Positions 1 through 9,450 of a DNA stretch of 64,000 nucleotides are shown in pieces (the stretch's first letter is position 1; the number at the start of each line of letters is the position of its first letter). The stretch covers positions 372,001 to 436,000 of the forward strand of contig NZ_JAGEVL010000007.1 of NCBI RefSeq assembly GCF_017583065.1. Reading direction: 5' to 3'. The notes below the pieces were generated by a model. The model was not told where the DNA came from. It did not search any database and saw only the letters and a list, made by a program, of their open reading frames with translations. Origin of the DNA: Staphylococcus shinii (GTDB lineage: Bacteria; Bacillota; Bacilli; Staphylococcales; Staphylococcaceae). Both the position numbers and the translations under genes were made by a program.

Positions 1-227
1 ACGAAAGCGTTGAGGTGATTGAAGTACCTATTAAGGTAAGTGATCGTTTAAAAACGCGTGATTTATTAGGTAAGTATCACACGTTATTTACAGATAATCA
101 TGAGCTTACTGGAGATACACCAGTAATCATTAATGTTGGTGAATGGGGTGATGAAGTAGAAGAAGAAATGGATAAGCAGTACCCTAATAGAACTAAGATT
201 ATAAATGATGTTCCGTTGGGGGATTAG
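1..227 (+). CDS. C-terminal part of a probable phage/satellite small terminase subunit (5' truncated)
   Basis: An open frame enters from the left edge (first whole codon at base 3) and stops at 227, leaving about 75 C-terminal residues. The segment VPIKVSDRLKTRDLLGKYH, then LFTDNHELTGD, VIINVGEWGDE and an acidic tail, resembles the C-terminus of small terminase subunits (Terminase_2), which often end with a 'DRLKAxELLGKxxxxFTD' stretch and a short beta strand. TerS recognises the packaging site and works with the large subunit. A GTG at 15 lies inside the frame but has no convincing ribosome site, so truncation by the window edge is preferred. A rho-independent hairpin follows at 236. TerS near the end of an element is typical of staphylococcal satellite islands (SaPI/PICI). 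The family call is by motif only and moderate. Confidence 0.55.
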   Translation, partial: ESVEVIEVPIKVSDRLKTRDLLGKYHTLFTDNHELTGDTPVIINVGEWGDEVEEEMDKQYPNRTKIINDVPLGD

Positions 228-235
228 TATTGTAG

Positions 236-276
236 CCACTATCTTTATAAAAGGATGGTGGTTTAATAATTTTTTT
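236..276 (+). terminator. Terminator after the terminase-like gene
   Basis: An imperfect stem (CCACTATCttt / aaaGGATGGTGG) at 236-262 is followed by a T-rich run to about 276. It lies 9 bp past the stop codon. Confidence 0.6.
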
Positions 277-345
277 AAAAGATTTTGAAATATATATTGT
301 AATAAATTTTAAATGGCAGTAGTTTGTAATAGAGGAGATGATAAA

Positions 346-795
346 ATGAAAAAATATATTGAGAATATAGAAAATACCTTTGTAGGTTATTTAAGAAACA
401 TAGGTGAATATGGGGAAAATAATATTGTATTAATGGAAGAGTTAAAAAATATAATTAAAGGTAATGGGTTATGGGATGAATCTACAATTATTTATGGTAT
501 AGCATTGGATAATCCTAACGAAGTAGATCCATTAAATTATCGATATGATGTTTGTGTAGTGCTAAAAGATAAAAATATGAAGCAATTAAAATATCGTTAT
601 ATTGAAGGTGGTTTATATCTTATTTTAAGAATAGAGCATACTTCACAAGCAGTGCAAAACTTATACATGCGCTTGCATGAGCTTGTTAGTGAAAGTAGGT
701 ATGAGTATGATAATACAAGAGTGATTATGGAAAGATACATAGTAAACGTTGTAGAACAACACGAGTGTGATATATGTATACCAATTAAATATTGA
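346..795 (+). CDS. GyrI-like (AraC effector-binding-type) small protein
   Basis: 149 aa from ATG 346, which follows AGAGGAG with good spacing; a longer frame from 313 lacks a ribosome site. The C-terminal half fits the GyrI-like/SOUL-type effector-binding fold (PF06445): YRYDVCVVLKD, then IEGGLYLILRIEHT, ERYIVNVVEQHECDICIPI. This domain binds small hydrophobic ligands; stand-alone versions include the gyrase inhibitor SbmC. There is no DNA-binding helix-turn-helix, so it is not itself an AraC or MerR regulator. It sits alone between the terminase-like gene and a secreted-protein gene, a usual position for cargo of a satellite or phage. Ligand and role are unknown. The family assignment is from motif resemblance. 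Confidence 0.6.
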   Translation: MKKYIENIENTFVGYLRNIGEYGENNIVLMEELKNIIKGNGLWDESTIIYGIALDNPNEVDPLNYRYDVCVVLKDKNMKQLKYRYIEGGLYLILRIEHTSQAVQNLYMRLHELVSESRYEYDNTRVIMERYIVNVVEQHECDICIPIKY

Positions 796-969
796 CCACC
801 GTAATCATCTATTGGCAGAAATGTTAGTGGGTTATTTGTTATCGTTACATTCAATTATTAAGATTAGACATTTAGGAACATAATTCAGACATATGGGCAA
901 TAAAAAACAAATAAATAAAAGGTTATGTACAATGTGGTTGTAGGGAACTAAAAAACAGGGGGTATAGGT

Positions 970-1506
970 TTGGAAAACAAATTTTTGAAATTTAGCACTG
1001 TATTTTTAGCAAGTACGATTTTATTACAACCTTTAACAATGAGTTCAGCGCAAGTGAAAGCAGCTACTACAGAGAAAAATAATGACCAACAAGCAAAAGA
1101 AGAGTATATTAAGTATAAAGAAGCTTGGATTAAAGCAATTAATGAAATGCCAGAGAGTGATTTTAAAGACCCATCAGTTAAACAAGAATTAAAGAATAAC
1201 ATAGCAGCTTCAGAAGAACGTGGTAAAGCGACAATAGCTGCAAAAGCAGCAGCAGAAGGTATAAGAGCTGTAATGAAAAAGGTTGGCCAAAAAGGCTGGG
1301 ATAAAATGATTAAAAAAATAGAAACTACTTCTGGTCAAGAGCTTGTAGCATTACATTACAAATCGGTAACCAATTTAGTTAACATGCTTGCACAATCTCA
1401 GAAAAAGGCAACAGTAATCATAAGTGATTATTTGCAAAAAAATGCTGGATTAAATAAAGTGGCAGCAGATGGAGTTGCAGCAACATTTGTTGCAGTCATA
1501 CTATAA
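970..1506 (+). CDS. Secreted small helical protein, candidate bacteriocin or effector
   Basis: 178 aa from a TTG start at 970, placed by AGGGGG 9 bp upstream. Residues 1-31 form a classical Sec signal peptide (basic start, hydrophobic core, SSAQVKA before a likely cleavage near residue 31-32). The mature part is about 147 aa, rich in Lys, Ala and Glu, predicted mainly helical, without cysteines, and ends in a hydrophobic stretch (VAADGVAATFVAVIL). I recognise no enzyme or toxin family. A 66-aa two-helix membrane protein starts 21 bp after its stop, the arrangement expected of a secreted toxin or bacteriocin and its immunity protein. No anchor motif (LPXTG, lipobox) is present. It lies in the accessory left end. 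Function is unproven. Confidence 0.6.
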   Translation: MENKFLKFSTVFLASTILLQPLTMSSAQVKAATTEKNNDQQAKEEYIKYKEAWIKAINEMPESDFKDPSVKQELKNNIAASEERGKATIAAKAAAEGIRAVMKKVGQKGWDKMIKKIETTSGQELVALHYKSVTNLVNMLAQSQKKATVIISDYLQKNAGLNKVAADGVAATFVAVIL

Positions 1507-1527
1507 TTTATAAATAGGAGAGTTTTT

Positions 1528-1728
1528 ATGCCTAAGTCACAACAAGTTTTAGTAGGAATTACTTTATTCTTGCTAGCGTTTAATATAGTTATACCAGTTA
1601 TAGGAGAAACATTAAATGTTGGAGCGATAGATTTTAGTTCAACTTTAATTAGATGCACTCAAGGGCTATTTATTATAATCTTTGGTATTTTTACATTTAG
1701 ACAAATTAAGCGAAAAGGATTTAAGTAG
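1528..1728 (+). CDS. Small two-helix membrane protein, possible immunity partner
   Basis: 66 aa from ATG 1528 with TAGGAG upstream. Two hydrophobic segments (about residues 7-26 and 40-58) are separated by a short loop, and the C-terminus is strongly basic (RQIKRKGFK), predicting both ends in the cytoplasm. It follows the secreted 178-aa protein by 21 bp and is probably co-transcribed. Size, topology and position resemble immunity proteins of class II or leaderless bacteriocins, but there is no recognised family signature, so the role is inference from context only. Confidence 0.55.
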   Translation: MPKSQQVLVGITLFLLAFNIVIPVIGETLNVGAIDFSSTLIRCTQGLFIIIFGIFTFRQIKRKGFK

Positions 1729-1737
1729 CATAAGATA

Positions 1738-1763
1738 GAGGCTGGGACATAAACATCTCAGAC
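1738..1763 (+). repeat. GAGGCTGGGACAT intergenic stem-loop repeat
   Basis: GAGGCTGGGACATAAAC followed by the partner ATCTCAGAC makes an imperfect hairpin just after the small membrane gene. The same core occurs at 55455 and 57768 and, as GAGACAT...ATGTCTC, in several terminators of this window. It may act as terminator for 970-1728 and may also mark the edge of the IS remnant. Confidence 0.5.
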
Positions 1764-2045
1764 TAACAAAAAAAGGCAATTTCTATTGAAATAATATAGA
1801 AATTGCCTTTTTCATTATTATTTTGATTATAGTTAGCTCGTTGAGCTACTACTTTTCTTATATTAAGTGCCATTAATACAAATCCAAGTTCTCTTTTGAC
1901 TTTATTTATGCCTCTAACCGACATTCGAGTGAAACCCAAAATAGCCTTCATAAATCCAAAAACAGGTTCTACATCCATTTTTCTTTGATTGTAGATTTCT
2001 TTTGTTTCTGGTTCTGAAAGCTTTTGATTGATTTGGACTTTTAAA
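1763..2045 (-). pseudogene. IS1182-family transposase C-terminal remnant
   Basis: Minus-strand reading from about 2043 down to the stop at 1763 gives LSEPETKEIYNQRKMDVEP, then VFGFMKAILGFTRMSVRG and GFVLMALNIRK, the C-terminal signature of IS1182/IS1272-type DDE transposases (the VEPVFG glutamate is the last catalytic acid). Only about 90 residues remain of an enzyme of about 450-550 aa; the frame is closed by a stop near 2043 and no N-terminal part is present. A hairpin at 1769-1813 (AAGGCAATTTCTA / TAGAAATTGCCTT) lies at the 3' end. It is a decayed element, not mobile on its own. Confidence 0.8.
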
Positions 2046-2064
2046 TATTAAGGAGTGGATTGAA

Positions 2065-2238
2065 ATGAGTCTAAAAGAAATGTGGAATTACTTATTAAAT
2101 AAAAAGTGACGTACTAATGATATATTAACGATTATAGCCTGTGTGTTTGTTGTAAGTTTGGTTACAACGCCATTGGTCGGTGTACCAGTTGGTGCTATCG
2201 TCTATTTACTTTGGTTTGATAAGAATTTCAAAAAATAG
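2065..2238 (+). pseudogene. Small membrane protein ORF interrupted by in-frame TGA
   Basis: AAGGAG at 2050-2055 precedes ATG 2065. The frame reads MSLKEMWNYLLNKK, meets TGA at 2107-2109, then continues RTNDILTIIACVFVVSLVTT and PLVGVPVGAIVYLLWFDKNF to TAG at 2236. With the stop read through the product would be 57 aa: an amphipathic start, one or two hydrophobic segments and a basic tail. A single base change (for example from TGG or CGA) would explain the break. I do not recognise the family. It lies directly beside the IS remnant in the accessory segment. A real N-terminal 14-aa peptide or re-initiation cannot be excluded. Confidence 0.5.
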
Positions 2239-2794
2239 GTTGAAATTAATTAGTATTTAAATTTAATACTAACAGAAAGAGTAATAAAGTATTTCCTAGC
2301 AGTTGAGTTTGAATTAAACAATTCTAAGGTGTAAAATATAATTAAGTTTTAATTGATAGATTAGCTAAGTTAAATGTAAAAGGTATGATTGTTACTTTGA
2401 ATATTTAATGTTATTAGTTATAAATTATTAATTTTAACTGTAATGGGAGAACTTAAAAGAATGAGAGTCATGCATCTTGATGAAGCTCTATTATTAATAT
2501 ATAACATGAATGAAATATCATTTTCGCTATTGATATTTTATTATTATTAAACCCGACAATTATGTTATATGCATTTTCATTTCAGTATAGATGAAAACGT
2601 ATATAAGTTATGTGTCGGGTTTTATTTGTGACATTTCACTAAATAAAAATTGAATGAAATTACTCACAATCTAGAGTTCTAAAAATCAATTTTCATTTTA
2701 ATAATTCTGTCATATTAATCTAACTCTAACAAGGATATCTAGTTTAGTATTTCTTTTTGAAATTTTAAACACAACTATAGATAATTAAATACGT
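2239..2794. other. Gene-poor accessory/core junction
   Basis: About 550 bp with no convincing gene. Apart from the inverted repeat at 2549-2622 I see only AT-rich, stop-filled sequence. If the left segment is an integrated element, its right attachment site should lie here, but it cannot be recognised without the other end. Confidence 0.4.
2549..2622. repeat. Long imperfect inverted repeat (32-nt arms)
   Basis: Arm 2549-2580 begins AAACCCGACA and ends GCATTTTCAT; arm 2591-2622 is its imperfect reverse complement, ending TGTCGGGTTT. The loop is 10 nt. A short T-rich tail follows on the plus strand (TTTATTTGTG). It could be a terminator, a structured small-RNA end or a mobile-element remnant. 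A 29-codon frame (2461-2550) runs into its left arm. Confidence 0.6.
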
Positions 2795-2825
2795 AAAAAC
2801 CGAGACATTCATTTATGCCTCGGAA
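2795..2825 (-). terminator. Terminator of the CNNM/CBS gene
   Basis: On the minus strand CCGAGGCAT...ATGTCTCGG is followed by TTTTTA. It sits 22 bp beyond the stop at 2848 and belongs to the GAGACAT hairpin family of this window. Confidence 0.7.
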
Positions 2826-2847
2826 TCATTTGTACTTATTTTGATTA

Positions 2848-3876
2848 TTAAGATTGATCGTATTCGTCTTTAATATCACCGACAATGTTTTCTAAAATGT
2901 TTTCCATTGTGATAATACCAAGCGGGTTTTGTTGTTCATCTTCCACTAAAGCTATATGAATTTGGTGTGATTTCATTTGCTCTAAGACTTGATGATATTT
3001 TGAATTTAATTTGATTTTAAGAATCTTATGAGTGATTTCTGTAAGCGAGTTTATTTCATTACTTAATAGATCTTTTGCATGTATATAACCTACAATTTGT
3101 GTAGAAGTGTCTTTAATCACAGGAAATCTTGTGTAGTTTGCGTTACTTACGTATGCTTTAGTTTCGTCAATATTACTATTAATATCAATAACTGAGACTT
3201 GTTCAAGTGGCAAGTAACCATCCGCAATTTTCATTTCATCAAATGCGAAAGCACGGTTAATGTGTGTTAACTCATTTTCAGAAATTTCTCCGCCTTCATG
3301 ACTTTCTTTAATTAATAGTTTTAATTCTTCTTCTGAATGATATAATTCACTTTCTTTAGCAGGTTGCATGCCAAACATTTTTAAAATTAATCTTGCCGAG
3401 CCGTTAAGAATGTATATAAATGGATAAAATAATTTGTAAAACATGATAATTGGCTTAGCAATGAGTAATGTGATTTGTTCGGCTTTTTGGATTGCAATTG
3501 TTTTAGGTGCCATTTCACCAACCACAACGTGTAAATAAGTTGCAATTACAAACGCACTAATTAATGTGAATATATGAATCATTGTTTCTGAAAGGCCTAA
3601 GCTACTAAAAATAGGATGTAATAAAAACTCAAACGTAGATTCACCGACCATACCAATACCTAAAGCTGTAATTGTTATACCGAGTTGACAAGCAGCGAGA
3701 TATTCATCTAAGTGTGATACTACTTTTTGTGCGGCAACTGCTTTTTTATTTTCTGCATTCGCAAGTGAGTTAATCCTTGATGTTCTAACTTTAACGATTG
3801 CGAATTCTGTGGCCACAAAGAATGCGGTTAAAGCTAATAATAAAATAAATGTAATTAAACTAATAAAGGTTCCCAA
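2848..3876 (-). CDS. CNNM/CBS-pair membrane protein (HlyC/CorC family, MpfA-like)
   Basis: 342 aa. Residues 1 to about 190 form a CNNM (DUF21) transmembrane domain with the ATEFAIVKVRTSRI segment; residues about 205-335 hold a CBS pair (motifs TRFPVIKD and IHIALVEDEQQNPLGIITME). The C-terminal CorC_HlyC domain of longer relatives (about 430-450 aa) is missing. S. aureus homologues MpfA/MpfB protect against high Mg2+, probably by export; the 'hemolysin' label is historical. The start is TTG 3876: GGAGG lies about 13 bp upstream, a long spacing, but TAA closes the frame before any better start. A paralogue of almost equal length lies at 11969. It is convergent with the accessory segment and has its own terminator. 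Confidence 0.85.
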   Translation of the reverse strand: MGTFISLITFILLLALTAFFVATEFAIVKVRTSRINSLANAENKKAVAAQKVVSHLDEYLAACQLGITITALGIGMVGESTFEFLLHPIFSSLGLSETMIHIFTLISAFVIATYLHVVVGEMAPKTIAIQKAEQITLLIAKPIIMFYKLFYPFIYILNGSARLILKMFGMQPAKESELYHSEEELKLLIKESHEGGEISENELTHINRAFAFDEMKIADGYLPLEQVSVIDINSNIDETKAYVSNANYTRFPVIKDTSTQIVGYIHAKDLLSNEINSLTEITHKILKIKLNSKYHQVLEQMKSHQIHIALVEDEQQNPLGIITMENILENIVGDIKDEYDQS

Positions 3877-4057
3877 AAATTAATTAATTCCTCCGATATA
3901 TTGTTATTCAATCATTTCTGATTGGTATTCTATTATATAAAAAGTACAGGTTCATAGCTAGTGTAAAGAATTACTTTATGTGAAATAAGATGGTTGAACG
4001 ATAATGAATGGCTATTAATTTAATTTGTAAATAAATGCAATACCAATTAAAAAATCA

Positions 4058-4906
4058 TTAGTCATCTGCTGTAATTTTTCCTAATTTATAACTTATAATA
4101 AATCCTAATATAAGTGTAATGATTGAAATTATCCAAGTTATAAAAGTGCCAGGTAGACCTGGGAACACTGCATAAAGTGAGCCAACTACAAAGCCTATAA
4201 TAAGGGCGTATGTGAGAAACGTATAATAGGATAGTAAATACTGAATTAATTTACTTGAGAATAAAAATCCACAAATAATACCCAAGCCTACAGTTAATAA
4301 AACAGGTACTGCTGCAAAGTTTAATGACAGAAATTCTGAAATAGCAAACATTACTGTGCCATAAACGCCAAAGACGAGTAACATGAACGAACCTGATATA
4401 CCAGGTAGTAACATAGCACTAGAAGCACAAACACCCGCTATAAAATATTTGATCATTAAACCGAAATCTAATGTTAAAGTTTCTCCAGCGTGTTTATCTC
4501 CATTATTTAGCAAAGTAATAACCACTATAATAATGATACCTAATAACAACAATATATAGTGCTGTATACTAAACGTTTGTTTGAATTTAGAAGTTTTCAA
4601 TAGATAAGGAATAATTCCTCCGATAAGTCCAACAAAAAAGAACATTGTTGGTACTGTATGTGAGCTAAGTAAATAATTAATAAGTTTACTTAATACTCCA
4701 ATTGCGATAACCATACCCAGACCAATAGGAATTAAAAATTTCAGACTTTCCCAAAATCGTTTTGAAAAAATCCCACTAACGGAACGTATGAAATCATCAT
4801 AGATACCTAGCAACAGTGCAATTGTTCCACCGCTTACTCCAGGGACTAAATCAGTCGTGCCCATTGCAAAACCTTTCCATAAATTAGACCATTTAATTTT
4901 TGACAT
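4058..4906 (-). CDS. popT: DUF368 undecaprenyl-phosphate translocase (PopT)
   Basis: 282 aa, polytopic. It carries the two inverted DUF368 half-motifs: GTTDLVPGVSGGTIALLLGI near residues 17-36 and SSAMLLPGISGSFMLLVFG around 161-179. This family (PF04018) was recently shown to return the lipid carrier undecaprenyl phosphate across the membrane; the S. aureus member is likewise divergent from sufC. ATG 4906 has AAGGAGA upstream. It is separated from the CNNM gene by 180 bp without a clear terminator, so the two minus genes could share a transcript. Confidence 0.88.
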   Translation of the reverse strand: MSKIKWSNLWKGFAMGTTDLVPGVSGGTIALLLGIYDDFIRSVSGIFSKRFWESLKFLIPIGLGMVIAIGVLSKLINYLLSSHTVPTMFFFVGLIGGIIPYLLKTSKFKQTFSIQHYILLLLGIIIIVVITLLNNGDKHAGETLTLDFGLMIKYFIAGVCASSAMLLPGISGSFMLLVFGVYGTVMFAISEFLSLNFAAVPVLLTVGLGIICGFLFSSKLIQYLLSYYTFLTYALIIGFVVGSLYAVFPGLPGTFITWIISIITLILGFIISYKLGKITADD

Positions 4907-5146
4907 ATCTTTCTCCTTTTTTAATAATGTAGTAATGATATTAGCATAAAAAAATGAAATACAATATTATAAACACTAAGAAGCTAAATGATGTAGATAC
5001 CATATTTATAATGTGGATTAATGTAAAAAAAGAGAATTTATTGCATTGAGAACATTAAGGATATTTTTATCATTTACAGAAAACATAGTAATATTATCGA
5101 AAATTATTGTGTTTTAATAACGATTTTAATTTAGCACTAGAAAAGG

Positions 5147-5175
5147 TTTATATTCATATATAACTACGTTATAAT
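5147..5175 (+). promoter_or_regulatory. Predicted sigma-A promoter of the suf operon
   Basis: TTTATA at 5147-5152, a 17-bp spacer and TATAAT at 5170-5175. It leaves a 5' leader of about 90 nt before sufC, including a small hairpin CAGTC-TTTT-GACTG at 5196-5209. Confidence 0.6.
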
Positions 5176-5271
5176 TAGATGATGTAACAAGTGCTCAGTC
5201 TTTTGACTGTAGATTAAAATTATTATAAACTAGATAGGAAAAACATATCATATAATACGGAGGGAATATGT

Positions 5272-6033
5272 ATGCCATCAACATTAGAAATTAAAGACCT
5301 ACATGTGTCTATAGAAGATAAAGAGATTCTAAAAGGTGTTAATTTAACAATCAACACAGGTGAAATACACGCAGTTATGGGACCAAATGGTACTGGTAAA
5401 TCAACATTATCATCAGCAATCATGGGTCACCCAAGCTTTGAAGTAACAAAAGGGGAAGTAATCTTAGACGGCGTTAATATCTTAGAATTAGAAGTTGACG
5501 AACGTGCAAAAGCCGGTCTTTTCTTAGCAATGCAATATCCATCAGAAATCACTGGTGTAACAAATGCAGACTTCATGCGTTCAGCAATAAATGCTAAACG
5601 TGAAGAAGGTGAAGAAATTAATTTAATGCAATTTATCAAAAAACTTGATAAAGAAATGGATTACTTAGATATCGATCAAGATATGGCACAACGTTACTTA
5701 AATGAAGGTTTCTCTGGTGGTGAGAAGAAACGTAATGAAATTCTTCAATTAATGATGTTAGAACCAAAATTCGCTATTTTAGATGAAATTGACTCAGGTT
5801 TAGATATTGATGCATTAAAAGTTGTTTCTAAAGGAATCAACCAAATGCGTGGAGACGAATTTGGCTCATTAATTATCACGCACTATCAACGTCTATTAAA
5901 TTACATTACGCCTGATCATGTTCACGTTATGTATGGCGGTAAAGTAGTTACTTCTGGTGGTCCAGAATTAGCTAAGCGTCTTGAAGAAGAAGGTTACGAA
6001 TGGGTTAAAGAAGAGTATGGTGCTACAGAATAA
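5272..6033 (+). CDS. sufC: Fe-S assembly ATPase SufC
   Basis: 253 aa ABC-type ATPase that forms the SufBC2D scaffold complex in the cytosol. Walker A GPNGTGKST at residues 37-45, signature FSGGEKKR around 147-154 and Walker B FAILDEIDSGLD near 167-178 are intact. Two ATGs lie close together at the start; 5272 is chosen because MPSTLEIKDLHVSI matches the family N-terminus and GGAGGG lies at suitable spacing. First gene of sufCDSUB; sufD follows after 101 bp. Confidence 0.97.
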   Translation: MPSTLEIKDLHVSIEDKEILKGVNLTINTGEIHAVMGPNGTGKSTLSSAIMGHPSFEVTKGEVILDGVNILELEVDERAKAGLFLAMQYPSEITGVTNADFMRSAINAKREEGEEINLMQFIKKLDKEMDYLDIDQDMAQRYLNEGFSGGEKKRNEILQLMMLEPKFAILDEIDSGLDIDALKVVSKGINQMRGDEFGSLIITHYQRLLNYITPDHVHVMYGGKVVTSGGPELAKRLEEEGYEWVKEEYGATE

Positions 6034-6134
6034 GTCTCAACTCATATTAAACATATTAATTTAGATGAAGATTTAAGGTCTTGATTTATACCGATGAATT
6101 AAATCATACAATCATCAAATGGGAGGAAAAAAGT

Positions 6135-7442
6135 ATGACGACTGAAACTTTGAACATTTCTGAAGCGCAACTAGTTGAATATTCACAAGCCCATAATGAA
6201 CCTACTTGGCTAACAGAATTACGTAAAGAAGCGTTAAAATTAACTGAAACTTTAGAAATGCCAAAACCAGATAAAACAAAAATTAACAGATGGGATTTTG
6301 ACTCATTTAAGCAACACGAAACAATAGGTAGCGTATATCATACGTTAGAAGAATTACCAGAAGCAGTAAAAGATATTATCGATATAGATAATTCTGAGAA
6401 TTTGATTATTCAACATAATAATACATTGGCTTTTACTAAAGTTTCTGATTCTGCAAAAAATGATGGCGTTATTGTTGAAGGTTTATCTGAGGCATTAGTT
6501 AATCATCCAGATTTAGTAAAACAATATTTCATGAATGAAACTGTTACTGTTGATGAACACAGATTAACAGCATTACACACAGCATTATTAAACGGTGGCG
6601 TATTTGTATATGTACCTAAAAATGTAGTTGTAGAACATCCAATTCAATATGTTGTCTTACATGACGATGAACAAGCAAGTTTCTACAATCATGTCATTAT
6701 TAGCACAGAGGAAAGTGCAGAAGTGACATATGTTGAAAACTATCTATCAAATGCTAGCGGAGAAGGCAACCAATTGAATATCATTTCAGAAGTAAATGCA
6801 GGAGCAAACTCAAAAATCACTTATGGTTCTGTAGATTATTTAGATAAAGGCTTTACTGGTCATATTATCCGCCGTGGCGTTACTCAAGCAGATGCTACAA
6901 TTAATTGGGCACTTGGACTTATGAATGAAGGTAGCCAGATTATTGATAATACAACAAACTTAATTGGTGACCGTTCAGAAAGTGAATTAAAATCTGTTGT
7001 TGTTGGTACAGGTAGCCAAAAAGTTAATTTAACATCAAAAATTGTTCAATATGGTAAAGAAACAAATGGCTATATTTTAAAACACGGTGTTATGCTTGAA
7101 AGTGCCTCAACAGTATTTAATGGTATTGGATACATCAAACATGGTGGCGCTAAATCAAATGCTAACCAAGAATCTCGTGTATTGATGTTATCTGAAAATG
7201 CTCGTGGGGATGCTAACCCAATTTTATTAATTGATGAAGATGATGTAGAAGCAGGACACGCAGCTTCAGTTGGCCGCGTAGACCCAGAGCAATTATACTA
7301 CTTAATGAGTCGTGGTATTTCTCGTAGAGAAGCAGAGCGCCTAGTTATTCATGGTTTCTTAGATCCAGTAGTTCGTGAACTACCAATTGAAGATGTTAAA
7401 CGTCAATTACGTGAAGTAATTGAATTAAAAGTAAATAAATAG
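6135..7442 (+). CDS. sufD: Fe-S assembly scaffold subunit SufD
   Basis: 435 aa, equal to the usual staphylococcal length, from ATG 6135 behind GGGAGG; an in-frame upstream TTG at 6081 has no ribosome site. The central beta-helix (about residues 140-370) and the C-terminal helices with MSRGISRREAERLVIHGF are shared with SufB. SufD partners SufB and SufC and helps iron entry and cluster assembly. Second gene of the suf operon. Confidence 0.96.
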   Translation: MTTETLNISEAQLVEYSQAHNEPTWLTELRKEALKLTETLEMPKPDKTKINRWDFDSFKQHETIGSVYHTLEELPEAVKDIIDIDNSENLIIQHNNTLAFTKVSDSAKNDGVIVEGLSEALVNHPDLVKQYFMNETVTVDEHRLTALHTALLNGGVFVYVPKNVVVEHPIQYVVLHDDEQASFYNHVIISTEESAEVTYVENYLSNASGEGNQLNIISEVNAGANSKITYGSVDYLDKGFTGHIIRRGVTQADATINWALGLMNEGSQIIDNTTNLIGDRSESELKSVVVGTGSQKVNLTSKIVQYGKETNGYILKHGVMLESASTVFNGIGYIKHGGAKSNANQESRVLMLSENARGDANPILLIDEDDVEAGHAASVGRVDPEQLYYLMSRGISRREAERLVIHGFLDPVVRELPIEDVKRQLREVIELKVNK

Positions 7443-7539
7443 AGTTAAAATTGAAGTTAAGACAATAGTAATTAAAGCGGGAAGTCCAATTTTGACCGTA
7501 GCGATAAAAATAGTATAACGATCTATCAATTGTGACTGA

Positions 7540-9271
<1,732 letters not shown>

Positions 9272-9450
9272 GATTAAACTGAAGTCGATGCATTGACAAT
9301 GTGTAAAATTCCATTCAAACTAGGAATTACAACATGATAGCTAATGTAGCTAAAGGTTTAATACATTGCCTATTTAAACAGCATATAAAAAGTAAAACAC
9401 AAATGATTTTGCACGTAAGTCGTTTTTAATATATAAAAGGAGTGATTTAA

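Noticed and set aside
2461..2550. 29-codon ORF before the inverted repeat
   Set aside because: The only ribosome-like GGGAGA is about 11 bp away and the frame has no family signal; kept only as a note in the finding on the repeat.
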